36,160 bases of DNA from Roseovarius sp. (GCA_024636515.1 JAGXGX010000034.1:1-36160), one strand, 5' to 3'; counted from the first letter of the stretch, positions 1 to 9,904 are shown. The notes: generated by a model from the sequence alone, not told the origin. Numbers and translations are program-made.

Positions 1-507
1 CTTTTTCACTAGCGAACGGGCCAGCGCGACGCGCTGGCGTTGCCCGCCGGACAGCTGATGTGGCTTGCGGGCGGCAAAGTCGTCCATTTGCACGAGTGAC
101 AGCATATCAGTGACGCGGGTGGCAATCTCTGCCTTGGGCAGGCCGTCACGTTTCAGCCCGTAGGCGATATTCTTCTCCACACTCATATGTGGAAACAGCG
201 CGTAGGATTGAAACATCATGTTGGTGGGTCGATCATAGGGCGCGATGCCTGCCTGATCTTGGCCGTCGATGATAATCTGCCCGGAGGTAAGATCCTCGAA
301 CCCCGACAGCATTCGCAACAGGGTGGACTTGCCACAACCAGAGCCGCCCAAAAGACAGAAAATTTCGCCCTTGTAGATTTCCAGCGAGACGTTGTTCACA
401 GCGGTGAATACGCCGAAGTTCTTGGTCACATTGTTGATTTGCAAAAACGGTACCGCGTTCGGATCGGTCCAGGGTTTTGCATCTGAAACGGAAGTGGAGT
501 CAGACAT
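1..507 (-). CDS. Polyamine ABC transporter ATP-binding protein (PotA/PotG-like), C-terminal part cut by the window edge
   Basis: Reading the minus strand from ATG at 507 gives MSDSTSVSDAKPWTDPNAVPFLQINNVTKNFG...GGSGCGKSTLLRMLSG...LSGGQRQRVALARSLVKK, with Walker A and ABC signature motifs. It is adjacent to a PotF-like gene and stays open to position 1. Confidence 0.9.
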   Translation of the reverse strand, partial: MSDSTSVSDAKPWTDPNAVPFLQINNVTKNFGVFTAVNNVSLEIYKGEIFCLLGGSGCGKSTLLRMLSGFEDLTSGQIIIDGQDQAGIAPYDRPTNMMFQSYALFPHMSVEKNIAYGLKRDGLPKAEIATRVTDMLSLVQMDDFAARKPHQLSGGQRQRVALARSLVKK

Positions 508-575
508 GATTGCTCCCAAAGTAGTATTGGAGAATGGCTGCCGCCCGGACGCGACCCGGGCGGCAACGCAGGGGT

Positions 576-1658
576 CTATTTACCCGTCTTGATCGTGGTC
601 CACGTCCGAGTCAGCGTCCGGTCATAGCGGGCCGAGTGCGGCTTGAGCGAGAACAGTTTGGCTCTGACCTCGGCCGGTGGATAGATGCCGGGATCGTTGG
701 CCACGTCTTCGCTCACGAATTCGGTCGCGGCGGTGTTGGGATTGGCGAAATAGACATAATTGGTGATGTCGGCGGCAACCTTGGGCTGAAGGATATAATC
801 GATAAATTTCAGCGCGTTCTCGGGATTTGGCGCATCATCTGGAATCGCCATCATGTCAAATCCGACCTGTGCGCCCTCGCGCGGAATCGTGTAGGCGATA
901 TTGATCCCTTGGCCGGCTTCGGCGGCACGATCGCGCGCTTGCAGGACGTCACCGGAATAGCCGATGGACACGCAGATATCGCCATTGGCCAGATCATTGA
1001 TGTATTGCGAGGAATGAAAATAGCGGATGTAAGGGCGAATGCCCATCATCAGCTCGCTGGCCTTTTCCAGATCGGCCTTATCCTCGGAATTCGGATCCAG
1101 CCCCAGATAGTTTAGCGCTGGCGCGATCACCTCGGATGGGGAGTCCAGCACCGCAATGCCGCAATCCTCCAGCTTGGCCGCGGTCTCCGGGTCAAAGATC
1201 ATGTCCCAGCTACCGATTTTGTCGGCGTCGATGCGTTCGGCCACCTTATCGACGTTGTAGCCGATACCGGTGGTGAACATCATGTAGGGCACGCCGTAAG
1301 TATTGTCGGGATCATTTACCGCGATGATCTTGAGGATCTCGGGATCAAGATTGCCGTAGTTAGATAGCTTTTCCTTGTCGATCTTGGCAAACACGCCCGC
1401 CTGCGCCTGACGCGCGAGAAACTCGATCGACGGCACCACGACATCATAGCCGCTGGCTCCGGTCAGCATCTTGGCTTCCAGCACTTCGTTGCTGTCAAAC
1501 ACGTCGTAATTTACCGTGATGCCGGTTTCCGCCTCGAAATTGGCGATTGTGTCCTCGGCCACGTAATCGGACCAGTGATAGACGTTCAGCTCGCCTTCGG
1601 CCCATGCGGACCCGGCAGTCAGCGCCAGTGCGCTGCATATCAATGTCGTTGTCTTCAT
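576..1658 (-). CDS. potF: Extracellular polyamine (putrescine)-binding protein, PotF/PotD family
   Basis: ORF 576..1784; the likely start is the internal MKTTTLICSALALTAGSAWA signal peptide. ELNVYHWSDYVAEDTIANFEAETGITVNYDVFDSNE is typical of PotF-type binding proteins. Confidence 0.88.
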   Translation of the reverse strand: MKTTTLICSALALTAGSAWAEGELNVYHWSDYVAEDTIANFEAETGITVNYDVFDSNEVLEAKMLTGASGYDVVVPSIEFLARQAQAGVFAKIDKEKLSNYGNLDPEILKIIAVNDPDNTYGVPYMMFTTGIGYNVDKVAERIDADKIGSWDMIFDPETAAKLEDCGIAVLDSPSEVIAPALNYLGLDPNSEDKADLEKASELMMGIRPYIRYFHSSQYINDLANGDICVSIGYSGDVLQARDRAAEAGQGINIAYTIPREGAQVGFDMMAIPDDAPNPENALKFIDYILQPKVAADITNYVYFANPNTAATEFVSEDVANDPGIYPPAEVRAKLFSLKPHSARYDRTLTRTWTTIKTGK

Positions 1659-1690
1659 CTTATCCTCCCATTGGATTTCGTGTTTTTTTA

Positions 1691-3001
1691 TTAAGCGCCC
1701 AATTTGTCGCGCAGCCCGTACCACCATGACCCGATCATTGAATATGGAACGCGGAACATCCGCCCACCGGGAAACGGGTACCAAGGTACCTTGGCAAAAA
1801 CGTCAAATCGGGTCAGATCGCCGTCGATCGCCTCGGACAGGATGCGCCCGAAAGTGTGCGATCCGGTCACGCCATGGCCACTGTAGCCATGCGCGAAATA
1901 TGTGTTGTCGCCGATACGGCCCATCTGCGGTACGCGGCTGAACGACAGGGCGAAATTGCCGCTCCAAGCGTAGTCGATCTTGACGCCCTTGAGCTGCGGA
2001 AACACCTTGTCCATGTTGCGTTGCAACTTGGCCTTGATGTCGCTGGGATCCGCGCCGCCATAAACCGTGCCGCCGCCGAACAACATGCGCTTGTCGCCGG
2101 ACAGGCGGTAGTAATCAAGGATGTAGCGAATATCCTCGACGCAGGTGTCCGTCGGCAACAATTCGTGCGCCCGCGCCTCGCCCAAAGGTTCGGTCGCCAT
2201 CACCTGCGTCGACACCGGCATCACGCGCGACGTGAGCGTCGGCACCACATGACCCAGATAGGCATTACCGCACAGAACCAGCGTCTTGCAGGTCATCGAC
2301 CCTTTGGCAGTTCTGACCACCGGCTTTGCTGCCGCGTGATCAACGTCGATCACCGGCGACATTTCATAGATCGTGCCGCCGTTTTGTTCAAACGCCGCCG
2401 CCTCGCCAAGTGCAAGGTTCAGCGGGTGCATATGGCCGCCGGAATGGTCAATCAGACCACCCGCATAAAGGTCGGAGTTTATATGTTTGCGCAGTTGATT
2501 CTTGTCCAGCATCTCTTGGTTCGTGATGCCGTAGCTGGCCCAAAGTTTCATCCGGTCTTCCAACTCGCCCATATGGGCGCTGGTCAGGCCGGTGAAGATG
2601 TTCTTTTCCTTCAGGTCGCACTTGATGTCGTAAGTGCTGATCCGCTCGCGGATAATTTCGCCGCCCTCCTGCACCAGACCGGCGACGAATGTGGCCGTGT
2701 CTTGCCCATAGCGCTTCCTGATCGTTTGCAGGCTGGCGTTCAGCCCGTTGACGATCTGCCCGCCATTGCGCCCCGAGGCGCCCCAGCCGACCCGCGCACC
2801 TTCGATGATGGCGACCTTGTAGCCCTTTTCGGCAAGGTGCAGCCCGGTCGACAGACCGCTATATCCGGCGCCGACAATGCAGACATCAATCTGGTGGTCG
2901 CCGATCAGTTCTGGCCGTTCTGGCGTAGGATTGGCCGAGGCGGCGTAGTAGCTACTGGTATGGCTTCCGTCGCCCGCATAGGGATGTGTCATCGCGTTCA
3001 T
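1691..3001 (-). CDS. puuB: FAD-dependent oxidoreductase, gamma-glutamylputrescine oxidase-like (PuuB)
   Basis: DVCIVGAGYSGLSTGLHLAEKGYKVAIIEGARVGWGASGRNGGQ (FAD-binding DAO motif), followed by GYSGHGV near the C-terminus. The start overlaps the upstream stop (TGATG) and it lies next to the PuuA-like gene. Confidence 0.87.
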   Translation of the reverse strand: MNAMTHPYAGDGSHTSSYYAASANPTPERPELIGDHQIDVCIVGAGYSGLSTGLHLAEKGYKVAIIEGARVGWGASGRNGGQIVNGLNASLQTIRKRYGQDTATFVAGLVQEGGEIIRERISTYDIKCDLKEKNIFTGLTSAHMGELEDRMKLWASYGITNQEMLDKNQLRKHINSDLYAGGLIDHSGGHMHPLNLALGEAAAFEQNGGTIYEMSPVIDVDHAAAKPVVRTAKGSMTCKTLVLCGNAYLGHVVPTLTSRVMPVSTQVMATEPLGEARAHELLPTDTCVEDIRYILDYYRLSGDKRMLFGGGTVYGGADPSDIKAKLQRNMDKVFPQLKGVKIDYAWSGNFALSFSRVPQMGRIGDNTYFAHGYSGHGVTGSHTFGRILSEAIDGDLTRFDVFAKVPWYPFPGGRMFRVPYSMIGSWWYGLRDKLGA

Positions 3002-4350
3002 CACACGACCTCCAAGTAGCTATCATATTCGAAATTCGTCACGTGGCGCGCAAATTTCCGCAATTCTTGCATCTTGCATTCGACCAGCATCGTCTGGAGC
3101 CGTTTGGAAAAGATGGTCGGAACATCTGCGCCCTTGCGAAAGGCGTCGATGGCTGTCGCCCAGTCCAGCGGCAGATTGTCGAGCTTCATCGAATAGGCAT
3201 CGCCGGTGATCGGCGCCGCAGGTTTCATATCATTCTCAATGCCCAGCAGCGCTCCGCCCAGAATACTGGCCATCACAAGATACGGATTGGCATCGGCGCC
3301 GGCCACGCGGTGCTCGATGCGCCGCGCCTTGGGATCCCCGCCCGGAATACGGATCGCGGCCGTGCGATTTTCGTAGCCCCAAGCAACGTTTGTCGGCGCG
3401 TGAGCCCCCGGTAGCAGTCGGCGATAGGAGTTCTCATGCGGGGCGAATGTCAGCGTGTTCTGCTGCATCGTCGCCAGCAGCCCAGCCACTGCGTTCAGTA
3501 GCAGTGGGGTGCCCTCTTCGCCGCCATTGTCAAAAACATTGACGCCATTTTCATCAACCAGCGAGAAATGTATGTGAAAACCGCTGCCGGACAGATCGCC
3601 GTAGGGTTTGGCCATGAATGTGGCGGCAAATCCGTGCTTGCGGGCGATGCCACGCACCAACCGCTTGAACAGTACTGCATCATCGGCGGCGCGCAGCGGA
3701 TCGGCAACATGCCTCATGTTGATCTCAAACTGTCCGGCACCATTTTCTGAAATCGCGGCATCAGCTGGGATACCCTGCAAATCGCACGCATCGTAGACGT
3801 CGTTCAAAAATTCGTCGAAATGCTGCAAATCGTCCAGCGACAGTGCCCCATCGGAATCCAGTCGCTTGCCAGTTACCGGCGATCGCGGAGCCTGCGGATG
3901 ATCTTCGGATGGATCGACGAGATAGAATTCCAGCTCGGTCGCCACAACAGGCGTCAGCCCGCGCTCTTTGTACTGATCGGCGACGCGCGCCAAGGCCCGG
4001 CGAGGATCGCCCGGAAACGGTGTGCCGTCTTCTTGGCGCATCCACAGCATTGCCAGCGCCGTCGGGCGGCTTGTCCAGGTGATCGGCATCAATGGGCGGC
4101 CGGTGAAATCGCACAACCCGTCGGAATCGCCGGTCTCAAAAACCAGTTCACTGTTCTCGACATCCTCGCCCCAGACATCCATTCCGACAATCGATAATGG
4201 CATCCGCAGCCCGCCGCTCACGACCTTGGACACTTGATCGACCGGAACACGCTTGCCCCGCATTGTGCCATTCAGATCGCAAACACAGGCAAAGATGGAA
4301 TCAATCTCCGGACGCTCCGCCAGCCAAGCCTCTGCCTTGTTGTCAGACAT
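3001..4350 (-). CDS. puuA: Glutamine synthetase family protein, gamma-glutamylputrescine synthetase-like (PuuA)
   Basis: Glutamine synthetase motifs such as GSGFHIHFSL, FAPHENSYRRLLPGAHAPTNVAWGYENRTAAIRIP and RIEHRVAGADANPYL; context is a polyamine operon. Confidence 0.87.
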   Translation of the reverse strand: MSDNKAEAWLAERPEIDSIFACVCDLNGTMRGKRVPVDQVSKVVSGGLRMPLSIVGMDVWGEDVENSELVFETGDSDGLCDFTGRPLMPITWTSRPTALAMLWMRQEDGTPFPGDPRRALARVADQYKERGLTPVVATELEFYLVDPSEDHPQAPRSPVTGKRLDSDGALSLDDLQHFDEFLNDVYDACDLQGIPADAAISENGAGQFEINMRHVADPLRAADDAVLFKRLVRGIARKHGFAATFMAKPYGDLSGSGFHIHFSLVDENGVNVFDNGGEEGTPLLLNAVAGLLATMQQNTLTFAPHENSYRRLLPGAHAPTNVAWGYENRTAAIRIPGGDPKARRIEHRVAGADANPYLVMASILGGALLGIENDMKPAAPITGDAYSMKLDNLPLDWATAIDAFRKGADVPTIFSKRLQTMLVECKMQELRKFARHVTNFEYDSYLEVV

Positions 4351-4474
4351 GCGTCACCCTTCAATACCGATGGTTATTTTGTGATACCTTTATGCAATTC
4401 GTAATATCGCTTACTGCATTGTGTCAATCTTTTTAATGAATATAATCAGACTCAACAAATCCAAGGGCACCCTC

Positions 4475-5170
4475 ATGATCAGCAACGACCAACTCAATAT
4501 TCCTGACATCCCAATACCTTCCGGCGCGACGACGCAGGAATACGTCTATGAGCGCCTGCGCAACGCGATTATGCTGGGCGCGATCGAGCCGGGTACATCG
4601 TTGACGATGCGTGGGTTGGCCGAACGTTTGGGTCTTAGCCCGACCCCGGTCCGCGAGGCGGTGCGGCGGCTCAGCTCGGAACATGCCATACAGATCAAGG
4701 ATAACAGGCGTATGACGGTCCCTTTGATGGCACCTGGCCGCTTTGAGGAGCTGGTCGCATTGCGCGTTGCGGTCGAGGTCCACGCGGCGGGCCGCGCACT
4801 GCCTTACATGTCGGATATTATCATCGAAAAACTGACGGAAATCGACGAGAGAATGGACCGGTTCGTGACTGAAAGAGATCTGGATCAGCTGACCTTGCTG
4901 AACCAAGCCTTCCACCGCACGCTATACACGGTTAATCCGGCCCAGGCCTCGATGCCGATCATTGAAAGCATCTGGCTACAGCTAGGCCCGTTCCAGCGCC
5001 AAGTGATTACGCGGGTCACTGAATATTACGAGATTGATCGTCACAAGGAAATACTGGCCGCCCTGACGACGCGCGACGCAACCGCCCTGCACGACGCGAT
5101 AACCAACGACATCCAAGACGGCGTCTTGAAATCCGGGCGAAACCTACTTGCTTTGACAGACGCGGCATGA
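4475..5170 (+). CDS. GntR family transcriptional regulator (FadR/FCD subfamily), probable regulator of the divergent polyamine genes
   Basis: wHTH YVYERLRNAIMLGAIEPGTSLTMRGLAERLGLSPTPVREAVRRLSSE plus a C-terminal helical FCD-like domain. ATG at 4475 follows an AAGGG Shine-Dalgarno-like sequence; ORF track start 4421 is GTG. Confidence 0.85.
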   Translation: MISNDQLNIPDIPIPSGATTQEYVYERLRNAIMLGAIEPGTSLTMRGLAERLGLSPTPVREAVRRLSSEHAIQIKDNRRMTVPLMAPGRFEELVALRVAVEVHAAGRALPYMSDIIIEKLTEIDERMDRFVTERDLDQLTLLNQAFHRTLYTVNPAQASMPIIESIWLQLGPFQRQVITRVTEYYEIDRHKEILAALTTRDATALHDAITNDIQDGVLKSGRNLLALTDAA

Positions 5171-5363
5171 AGGCTTGAGTGCCCAGCAGAGCGATGCACT
5201 GAGTTGACGTTAATCGGAGATAGAGGCGGGCTATAGTAAGCGCGCGCCGTTGTCGCAAATCGAATATTATTCACTGATAATAATTACACAATCTTTGCTA
5301 ATGGTCATCATTGTTGTCGATATCGAACCTTACACTCTTCGCCAAACCGTCTCACCGGGTTAG

Positions 5364-7025
5364 TCAGGCCAGCCGCCTGTCCCAATCCTCGGGCTTTGGC
5401 AGTACCTCGAACGTGTGCTCCGGCACAGGTGTCGGCAAGGTCCACTCCAGTGTATCGGCGTAGTCGTTCCAATAGCTCGGCCGCGTCTCACGTTTACCCG
5501 CCAGCAGCGTGTAGACGATAATCCCGATGAACAGTAAAAATGAGGCGAAGGACAGCAATGCACCCCAGCTAGATACTGCGTTCCACAGCGCAAATGCATC
5601 GGGATAGTCGATATAGCGGCGCGGCATCCCTTGGCGCCCCAAGAAGTGCTGGGGAAAAAATGTCAGATTGGCGCCAATAAAGAACATCCAGAAATGCAGT
5701 TTGCCCGCCCATTCGGGGTATTGTCGTCCCGACATCTTGGCCAGCCAGTAATAAATCCCGGCAATCAGTGCGAACACCGCCCCAAGGCTCATCACGTAAT
5801 GGAAATGGGCTACGACATAATAGGTGTCGTGATAGGCTCGATCCAGACTGGCCTGCGCCAAAACCACGCCCGTCACGCCACCGACTGTGAACAGAAATAT
5901 AAAACCGATGGCGAACAACATTGGCGTCTTGAACTGGATCGAGCCGCGCCACATCGTCGCCAGCCACGAGAAAATCTTGATGCCGGTCGGCACCGCGATG
6001 GTGACAGACGCGATCTGGAAAAAGCTCTGCTGCGTGATCGACATACCGACAGTGAACATGTGATGCGCCCAGACCAGAAAACCGAGGAGTCCGATGGCGA
6101 TCAGTGCCCAGACCATCGGCAGATAACCAAAGATTGGCTTGCGCGAGAATGTCGCAATGACGTGGCTGATGATGCCAAATCCTGGCAGGACGACGATGTA
6201 AACCTCGGGATGGCCGAAGAACCAGAACAGGTGCTGATACAGCATCGGATCGCCCCCGCCTGAGGGGTCAAAGAATGTCGTACCAAAGTTGCGGTCAACC
6301 AGTAGCATCGTCACCGCCCCAGCCAGCACCGGGACAGCCATCAGCAACATCCACGCCGTGATGAAGATCGACCACGCAAACAGCGGCACCTTAAAAATGG
6401 TCATCCCCGGCGCGCGCATATTTAGGAAGGTAGTGATCATATTGATCGCGCCCAGAATTGAGCTGGCGCCCGAGGCATGGACGGCAAAAATTGCCAAGTC
6501 CATCGAGATGCCCCCATCGTGCACCGAAAGCGGCGCATAGAGCGTCCAGCCGACGCCGGCGCCGTGCGATCCGTCCCCGCCGGGCGCGAGGAACGACGCC
6601 ACCGCTAAGCTGGTGCCCGCGACAAACAGCCAATAGCTGAGGTTGTTCAAGCGCGGAAATGCCATGTCGGGCGCGCCGATCATCAGAGGCATGAAGTAAT
6701 TCCCGAAACCACCAAACAGTGCGGGGATCACCACGAAAAACATCATCAGGATACCGTGATAGGTAACGATGATGTTCCACAAATGCCCGTCCGGCGTGCA
6801 GTCTGCTACCGAGGGCCAGAACCGCAGGCCTTCCAGGCACATATATTGCACCCCCGGCTCCATCAGTTCGACCCGCATGAAGACCGACAAAAGCGCCGCG
6901 ATGAGCCCGACACCAGCCGACGTGAACAGGTAGAGGACGCCGATATCCTTGTGATTTGTTGACATGAACCAGCGGGTGAAAAATCCGCGCTCGTCCTGGC
7001 TATGATTCAACGTTGCTTCACTCAT
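5364..7025 (-). CDS. ctaD: Cytochrome c oxidase subunit I (aa3-type)
   Basis: 553 aa with [89 protein letters not shown] and [21 protein letters not shown]. Confidence 0.97.
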   Translation of the reverse strand: MSEATLNHSQDERGFFTRWFMSTNHKDIGVLYLFTSAGVGLIAALLSVFMRVELMEPGVQYMCLEGLRFWPSVADCTPDGHLWNIIVTYHGILMMFFVVIPALFGGFGNYFMPLMIGAPDMAFPRLNNLSYWLFVAGTSLAVASFLAPGGDGSHGAGVGWTLYAPLSVHDGGISMDLAIFAVHASGASSILGAINMITTFLNMRAPGMTIFKVPLFAWSIFITAWMLLMAVPVLAGAVTMLLVDRNFGTTFFDPSGGGDPMLYQHLFWFFGHPEVYIVVLPGFGIISHVIATFSRKPIFGYLPMVWALIAIGLLGFLVWAHHMFTVGMSITQQSFFQIASVTIAVPTGIKIFSWLATMWRGSIQFKTPMLFAIGFIFLFTVGGVTGVVLAQASLDRAYHDTYYVVAHFHYVMSLGAVFALIAGIYYWLAKMSGRQYPEWAGKLHFWMFFIGANLTFFPQHFLGRQGMPRRYIDYPDAFALWNAVSSWGALLSFASFLLFIGIIVYTLLAGKRETRPSYWNDYADTLEWTLPTPVPEHTFEVLPKPEDWDRRLA

Positions 7026-7180
7026 CGGGGCCTCCGATCACGCTGGACGGTCGAAATCAGGCGGACGGCGTAACTTCGATCCATGAGAATAGGATGTTGC
7101 AATCCAAGAGGGTATGTTTGATCAGGTCGACCGTGAAAGGCTGCGAGGTCGATGATGGACAAGGAACAGCACGTTCATGC

Positions 7181-7846
7181 TTAGAACTCCTCTTGAATGA
7201 TCTGGGTATCTTCGACACCGAGGTCGTGTAGCGCTGCCCGAACGGCATCCATCATCGGCGGTGGGCCGCATAGATAGCATCGGCTGTCCGTCTGCACGAA
7301 CTGGCTCAGGTAATCGCGGTCAAGCCTTTGTTGTGGCAGGCTGGAATTTGGTTCATCCACGACAAACGCTGTCGTAAGACCCTTCATCGCCTCGAATTTA
7401 TCGCGCCAGATTACATCGGCTTCGGTCTTGTTCGCGAACAACAGCGTCGATCCAGCCAGCGTTCCGTGATCGCGCAACCTTTTGCGCAATATGGCAATCA
7501 TCGGGGTAATTCCCGCGCCACCAGCAATGAACACTCCCGGCCCTTTGTCCGAAAGCGCGCCGAACGGTCCTTTCATCTCGACCTCGTCGCCCGGCTCCAT
7601 TTTGGCGATCTGTTCGGTCACGCCGTGATGGTCGGGGTAGGATTTGATGATGAAGTCTAGCGTCGGCTCATCTGGCAATGAGACAGGCGTAAATGGGCGC
7701 CCCTTTTTCTGCCAGCCGTCTTTGAGCAAGTGCAGCTCGAACGCTTGCCCCGGTGTATACTCAAGCCCCTTAGGCCGATCAAACACCAGATGATGCGTAT
7801 CATGCGTCGTACTGTTAATTTGGTTCAATGTCAGACGATAAGCCAT
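7181..7846 (-). CDS. FAD/NAD(P)-binding flavin/ferredoxin reductase family protein
   Basis: 221 aa with GRPFTPVSLPDEP, KGPFGAL, GVFIAGGAGITPMIAILR and CYLCGPPPMMDAV: ferredoxin-NADP reductase fold with no visible 2Fe-2S domain. Confidence 0.85.
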   Translation of the reverse strand: MAYRLTLNQINSTTHDTHHLVFDRPKGLEYTPGQAFELHLLKDGWQKKGRPFTPVSLPDEPTLDFIIKSYPDHHGVTEQIAKMEPGDEVEMKGPFGALSDKGPGVFIAGGAGITPMIAILRKRLRDHGTLAGSTLLFANKTEADVIWRDKFEAMKGLTTAFVVDEPNSSLPQQRLDRDYLSQFVQTDSRCYLCGPPPMMDAVRAALHDLGVEDTQIIQEEF

Positions 7847-8208
7847 AGGTCATTGCTTTCCTATTAACCAAAAAAATGGCGCGTCCAGTGTCTATACCCT
7901 CACCACGATATCTGCCGAACTTTTCGGCTCCCCGAGGCCGCCACATATTTGGTATTTGAACTACCTATTAGCACTCGACATAATAAGCATTGTCAATACC
8001 AATTAATCTGGTGACAATGTGCCTCGCGACGCCCGCAGACAACAAATCGTGGGTTTTTCTTGCGGTTTGCCTGCACGCCGAACGGCCGCTTCAACATCGC
8101 CAATGCAGCCGTGCAAAGCGCGTTGCTGAGCAAACCGACCCGTTCTGCTGTCGCTGACTATCATTGCCCGGCGACTACGGTAGCTGCCTAGTGAGAAGGA
8201 AGTCCCTC

Positions 8209-8634
8209 ATGTCGAAAATTGAAATTGGACCCGACCAGATCCTGATCGACGCCGATATTGTAGCCAAAGCGCTAAAAATTGAGCCGCAAGAGCTGCAACA
8301 AAGGATGCGTGACGGCACTGTCACCAGCAGGTTTGAACGCGGCGAGGCCGAAGATGCAGGCCGCATACGGCTGACATTCTTCTCCGGCAGCCGCCGTGCC
8401 CGCATTACGGCAGATGAAAGCGGCGCAGTGCTGTCGTGCACGGCAGTAGATTACAGTAGAGGGCCAACTCCTTTGGCGCTGACACCTGAAGCCGCTGAAG
8501 AAAAACCCGGCAAGGCCCAGCCGATGCAACATCAAGAACATATCGACGCTTTGCTTGATGCTGCGCTGCAAGACACCTTTCCCGCCAGCGACCCAATTGC
8601 CCTTAGCTTCGATCGTCCGGTGAAAGGCACCTAA
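8209..8634 (+). CDS. Conserved hypothetical protein, DUF6522-like
   Basis: MSKIEIGPDQILIDADIVAKALKIEPQELQQRMRDGTVTSRFERGEAEDAGRIRLTFFSG; C-terminal DALLDAALQDTFPASDPIAL tail. ATG at 8209 follows AGAAGGAAG. Confidence 0.65.
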   Translation: MSKIEIGPDQILIDADIVAKALKIEPQELQQRMRDGTVTSRFERGEAEDAGRIRLTFFSGSRRARITADESGAVLSCTAVDYSRGPTPLALTPEAAEEKPGKAQPMQHQEHIDALLDAALQDTFPASDPIALSFDRPVKGT

Positions 8635-8818
8635 CGCGGCACGTGTCGGTGGGACATGGCCTAGATATATATACAGTCGAGGGCTATGTTTCTGCCCCCC
8701 GCATGGCCAGCGTGTCCGCGGGCGGGGAAGCCATCTAGGCCGCTGCGGCGATGCGCGCGCGAGCGGTAGCTGAGTGACCATGCACCCGATGAGGCGGGGA
8801 AAATTGAGGCGCACCAAG

Positions 8819-9361
8819 TCATGCCTCGTCGACAGCCGGATAGATCACCTTCGCACCGTCGGTCTTCACCGCTCCCGGTGTTGGTGATGCCGCTTCCTCG
8901 CGCCCGTTTCCCATCAAATGAAAAACCTCATAGCCGCTCAGAAGGAGGTAATCCGCGATGATGCGGCGATGACAGCGCCACCACACGGCCTCCGAGCACA
9001 TGATTGCCACAAGGCGACCCTGCCCAAGTTCGACAAGCTCGTCGTAGGCGGTGCCAAATTTTTCTGACAACGCGTAGTCCGCATAATTCTGGAAACTTCG
9101 GTTGCGCTAGAGTGCGTTAACGTCGTCCGGAACATCGCGCTGAACTGGCCGCCGACCCCCGAGATCGGGAAAATGACGATACCCAATCTGCAGGGGTTCA
9201 AGTTCACCGGGCAGAGTGTCGATGTTGAACGCGGGGTTGGTGCGCGATCGCGGAAAGCTGCGTACATCCGCAACCACCTGCACACCAGCTCGCTGCAGGA
9301 TGTCTACGAACTCAGCAAGGCTCCGGTTCGAATGGCCAACAGTGCGAAATCCGCCTGCCAT
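8819..9361 (-). pseudogene. DUF488 family protein interrupted by one in-frame TAG codon
   Basis: ORFs 9107..9361 and 8819..9070 are in the same frame and join as ...LGGRRPVQRDVPDDVNAL*RNRSFQNYADYALSEKFG...AIMCSEAVWWRCHRRIIADYLL, a normal DUF488 layout apart from the stop at 9107-9109. Confidence 0.82.
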
Positions 9362-9570
9362 CAGTCGATCTTCGTAAGCGCGTCTTCTTTGTGCGCGGCG
9401 ACATGGTCGGTCTTGTCGCTCTCAATCTCATATTGCGGATCATCTTTTGAAGCGCGTCTGGGATGCCCTTTGTAGTCGAAATCGCTCGTGTGAACCTTGC
9501 TAATCTTACCGGTCACATATCCCGCTTCTGAGTTCCATTTTACGTGATCGCCAATTTTGAATTTAGCCAT
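9361..9570 (-). CDS. DUF2945 (HVA1/Tudor-like) family small protein
   Basis: MAKFKIGDHVKWNSEAGYVTGKISKVHTSDFDYKGHPRRASKDDPQYEIESDKTDHVAAHKEDALTKID; ATG at 9570 follows GAGGAAAGTGAC. Its stop overlaps the DUF488 start (TGATG). Confidence 0.8.
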   Translation of the reverse strand: MAKFKIGDHVKWNSEAGYVTGKISKVHTSDFDYKGHPRRASKDDPQYEIESDKTDHVAAHKEDALTKID

Positions 9571-9884
9571 GTCACTTTCCTCCTCTACGGTCACAACCTT
9601 AATCGTTGCGCGAAAGTTCCGGCGCGGCGATAGGCGGTTGTGGGGCGTGGTTTGCCAGTTTTCCGACGGGCTCGGTCCTGCTGCCACATTACCCTAGCGC
9701 GATGACAATGCTTGACGCCGAGATCCTCAATATGATGTCGTCGAAACGTTGAGATCGAAGGCGGTGTAAATTTAGGCGGGCGCCATCAAAACCTCTGGCG
9801 GTAGCTTAAATCGAATGTCCCCGAGCATTCGACCCTGATGTAGCCACGCCTGAGGAACGTCTAACAAACTCGCCGCGATTGCAG

Positions 9885-9904
9885 ATGGAGCGGCGCCGCT
9901 CCAT
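9885..9904. promoter_or_regulatory. Perfect 20-bp palindrome adjacent to the M48 peptidase ribosome-binding site
   Basis: ATGGAGCGGCGCCGCTCCAT is its own reverse complement; SD AGGAG at 9907-9911 and ATG at 9914. Confidence 0.6.

Noticed and set aside
1856-3019. Long plus-strand ORF (387 aa) opposite the PuuB-like gene
   Set aside because: It is antisense to a clearly recognisable oxidoreductase, has a low-complexity His/Arg-rich composition typical of GC-rich shadow ORFs, and no recognisable domain.
5257-5285. AT-rich inverted repeat (ATTATT/AATAAT) downstream of the GntR gene as a terminator
   Set aside because: Short AT-only arms with no clear T run; too weak to call.
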